Shown here piece by piece: positions 63,653 to 64,000 of a stretch of 64,000 bases of DNA; position 1 is the first letter of the stretch; each line of letters begins with the position of its first letter. Both the position numbers and the translations under genes were made by a program. The stretch lies in assembly GCA_020061465.1 (NCBI GenBank), contig JAGUYG010000009.1, forward strand, positions 1 to 64,000, in the 5' to 3' direction. Under the pieces are notes generated by a model. The model was given only the letters and a program-made list of their open reading frames with translations, did not search any database and had not been told where the DNA came from. This stretch comes from Ignavibacteriales bacterium. GTDB taxonomy: Bacteria > Bacteroidota > Ignavibacteria > Ignavibacteriales > Ignavibacteriaceae.

Positions 63653-64000
63653 ATGATGAAAAATAATACAAAATACTTGCTTATAATCTTCTTACTCCAG
63701 TTTTTATCAACGGCACAAGCCTTTGAGAAAGTAGGAGCCACCTCATTTCAATTTCTGAAGATGTTAACTAGTGCCAGAGCGTACGGTTTAGCAGGTTCCT
63801 TCAGCTCTGTTGTGAATAATTCAGAAGCAGTTTTTTGGAATCCCGGTGCGCTTACAAAAGTTAGCAATCTCGATTTTTCAGTTGGTTACCTTGATTGGTT
63901 TATGGATGCAGCGCATTACTCTCTTTCTGCTGCTTATAAAATGGACGGCGTCGGAACATTCGGATTTCTAGCGCTCTATTCTACGGTTGGACCAATCGAG
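63653..64000 (+). CDS. PorV/PorQ-like outer-membrane protein, 5' part only
   Basis: The first 116 codons are in the window. Signal peptide (YLLIIFLLQFLSTAQA), then FLKMLTSARAYGLAGSFSSVVNNSEAVFWNPGAL, the characteristic opening of PorV/PorQ and related FadL-like barrels in T9SS organisms (ARxxGMGGA..A...D..A.xxNPA pattern). Probably helps shuttle or attach T9SS cargo such as the protein encoded just upstream (22 bases away). The gene runs off the window. Confidence 0.8.
   Translation, partial: MMKNNTKYLLIIFLLQFLSTAQAFEKVGATSFQFLKMLTSARAYGLAGSFSSVVNNSEAVFWNPGALTKVSNLDFSVGYLDWFMDAAHYSLSAAYKMDGVGTFGFLALYSTVGPIE

Overview
The window looks like chromosomal DNA of an Ignavibacteria-type member of the Bacteroidota/Chlorobi group. 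It is AT-rich. Several exported proteins end in a type IX secretion (T9SS type A) sorting domain of the NYPNPFNPST kind, many genes lack a strong ribosome binding site or start at TTG/GTG, and a TonB-dependent receptor and a PorV/PorQ-like barrel sit at the right end. The taxon is inferred from protein style only.

Left part (0-33 kb, ordinary chromosome): a large T9SS-exported surface protein, glycolytic gap and pgk, a rhomboid protease, a DUF4296-like lipoprotein, RecQ, a 1155-residue putative outer-membrane barrel, and a run of NUDIX hydrolase, PfkB kinase, mtnA, recO and an HtrA protease. Then come a very large GH13-family protein, a PQQ-type sugar dehydrogenase with T9SS tail, an FAD oxidoreductase, an SDR, acetate kinase, a 3-hydroxyacyl-CoA dehydrogenase, a lipoprotein and an ABC-2 exporter.

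Centre (33.3-50.05 kb): a 16.7-kb integrative island that looks devoted to fluoride stress. It is bounded by a direct repeat of the 3' part of tRNA-Arg(ACG) and of the neighbouring tRNA-Arg(TCG); the left copies are decayed and the right copies intact. A broken tyrosine recombinase gene lies just inside the left end. Four sequences match the fluoride (crcB) riboswitch aptamer. One leads MFS transporter - small zinc-finger protein - membrane pyrophosphatase - enolase. One leads crcB - DUF190 - cation/proton antiporter - universal stress protein. A third lies inside that same transcript before two MutS-like ATPases and two uncharacterised proteins. A fourth, with a clear terminator platform, leads a frameshifted metallophosphoesterase and two small proteins. 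An mgtE magnesium transporter lies between. Enolase and soluble pyrophosphatase are classic fluoride-inhibited enzymes, so export, ion homeostasis and replacement of sensitive enzymes are packaged together.

Right part (50-64 kb): tRNA-Ser(GGA), two small exported proteins, a MATE transporter, an eIF2B-like protein, an S9 peptidase, a decayed group II intron, then a TonB-dependent receptor, a T9SS-tailed protein and the start of a PorV-like protein.

Cutting across everything is a family of 17-20 bp palindromes (ideal form TCCGAAGGATCCTTCGGA). It forms intergenic clusters and also lies inside genes: in the rhomboid tail, across the recQ/lipoprotein 3' ends, in a DUF6062-like gene, in the group II intron, in a tRNA remnant, and as a clean 20-bp frameshifting insertion in the island integrase. 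Two positions (integrase; tRNA remnant against its intact copy) allow a before/after comparison showing that these are insertions.
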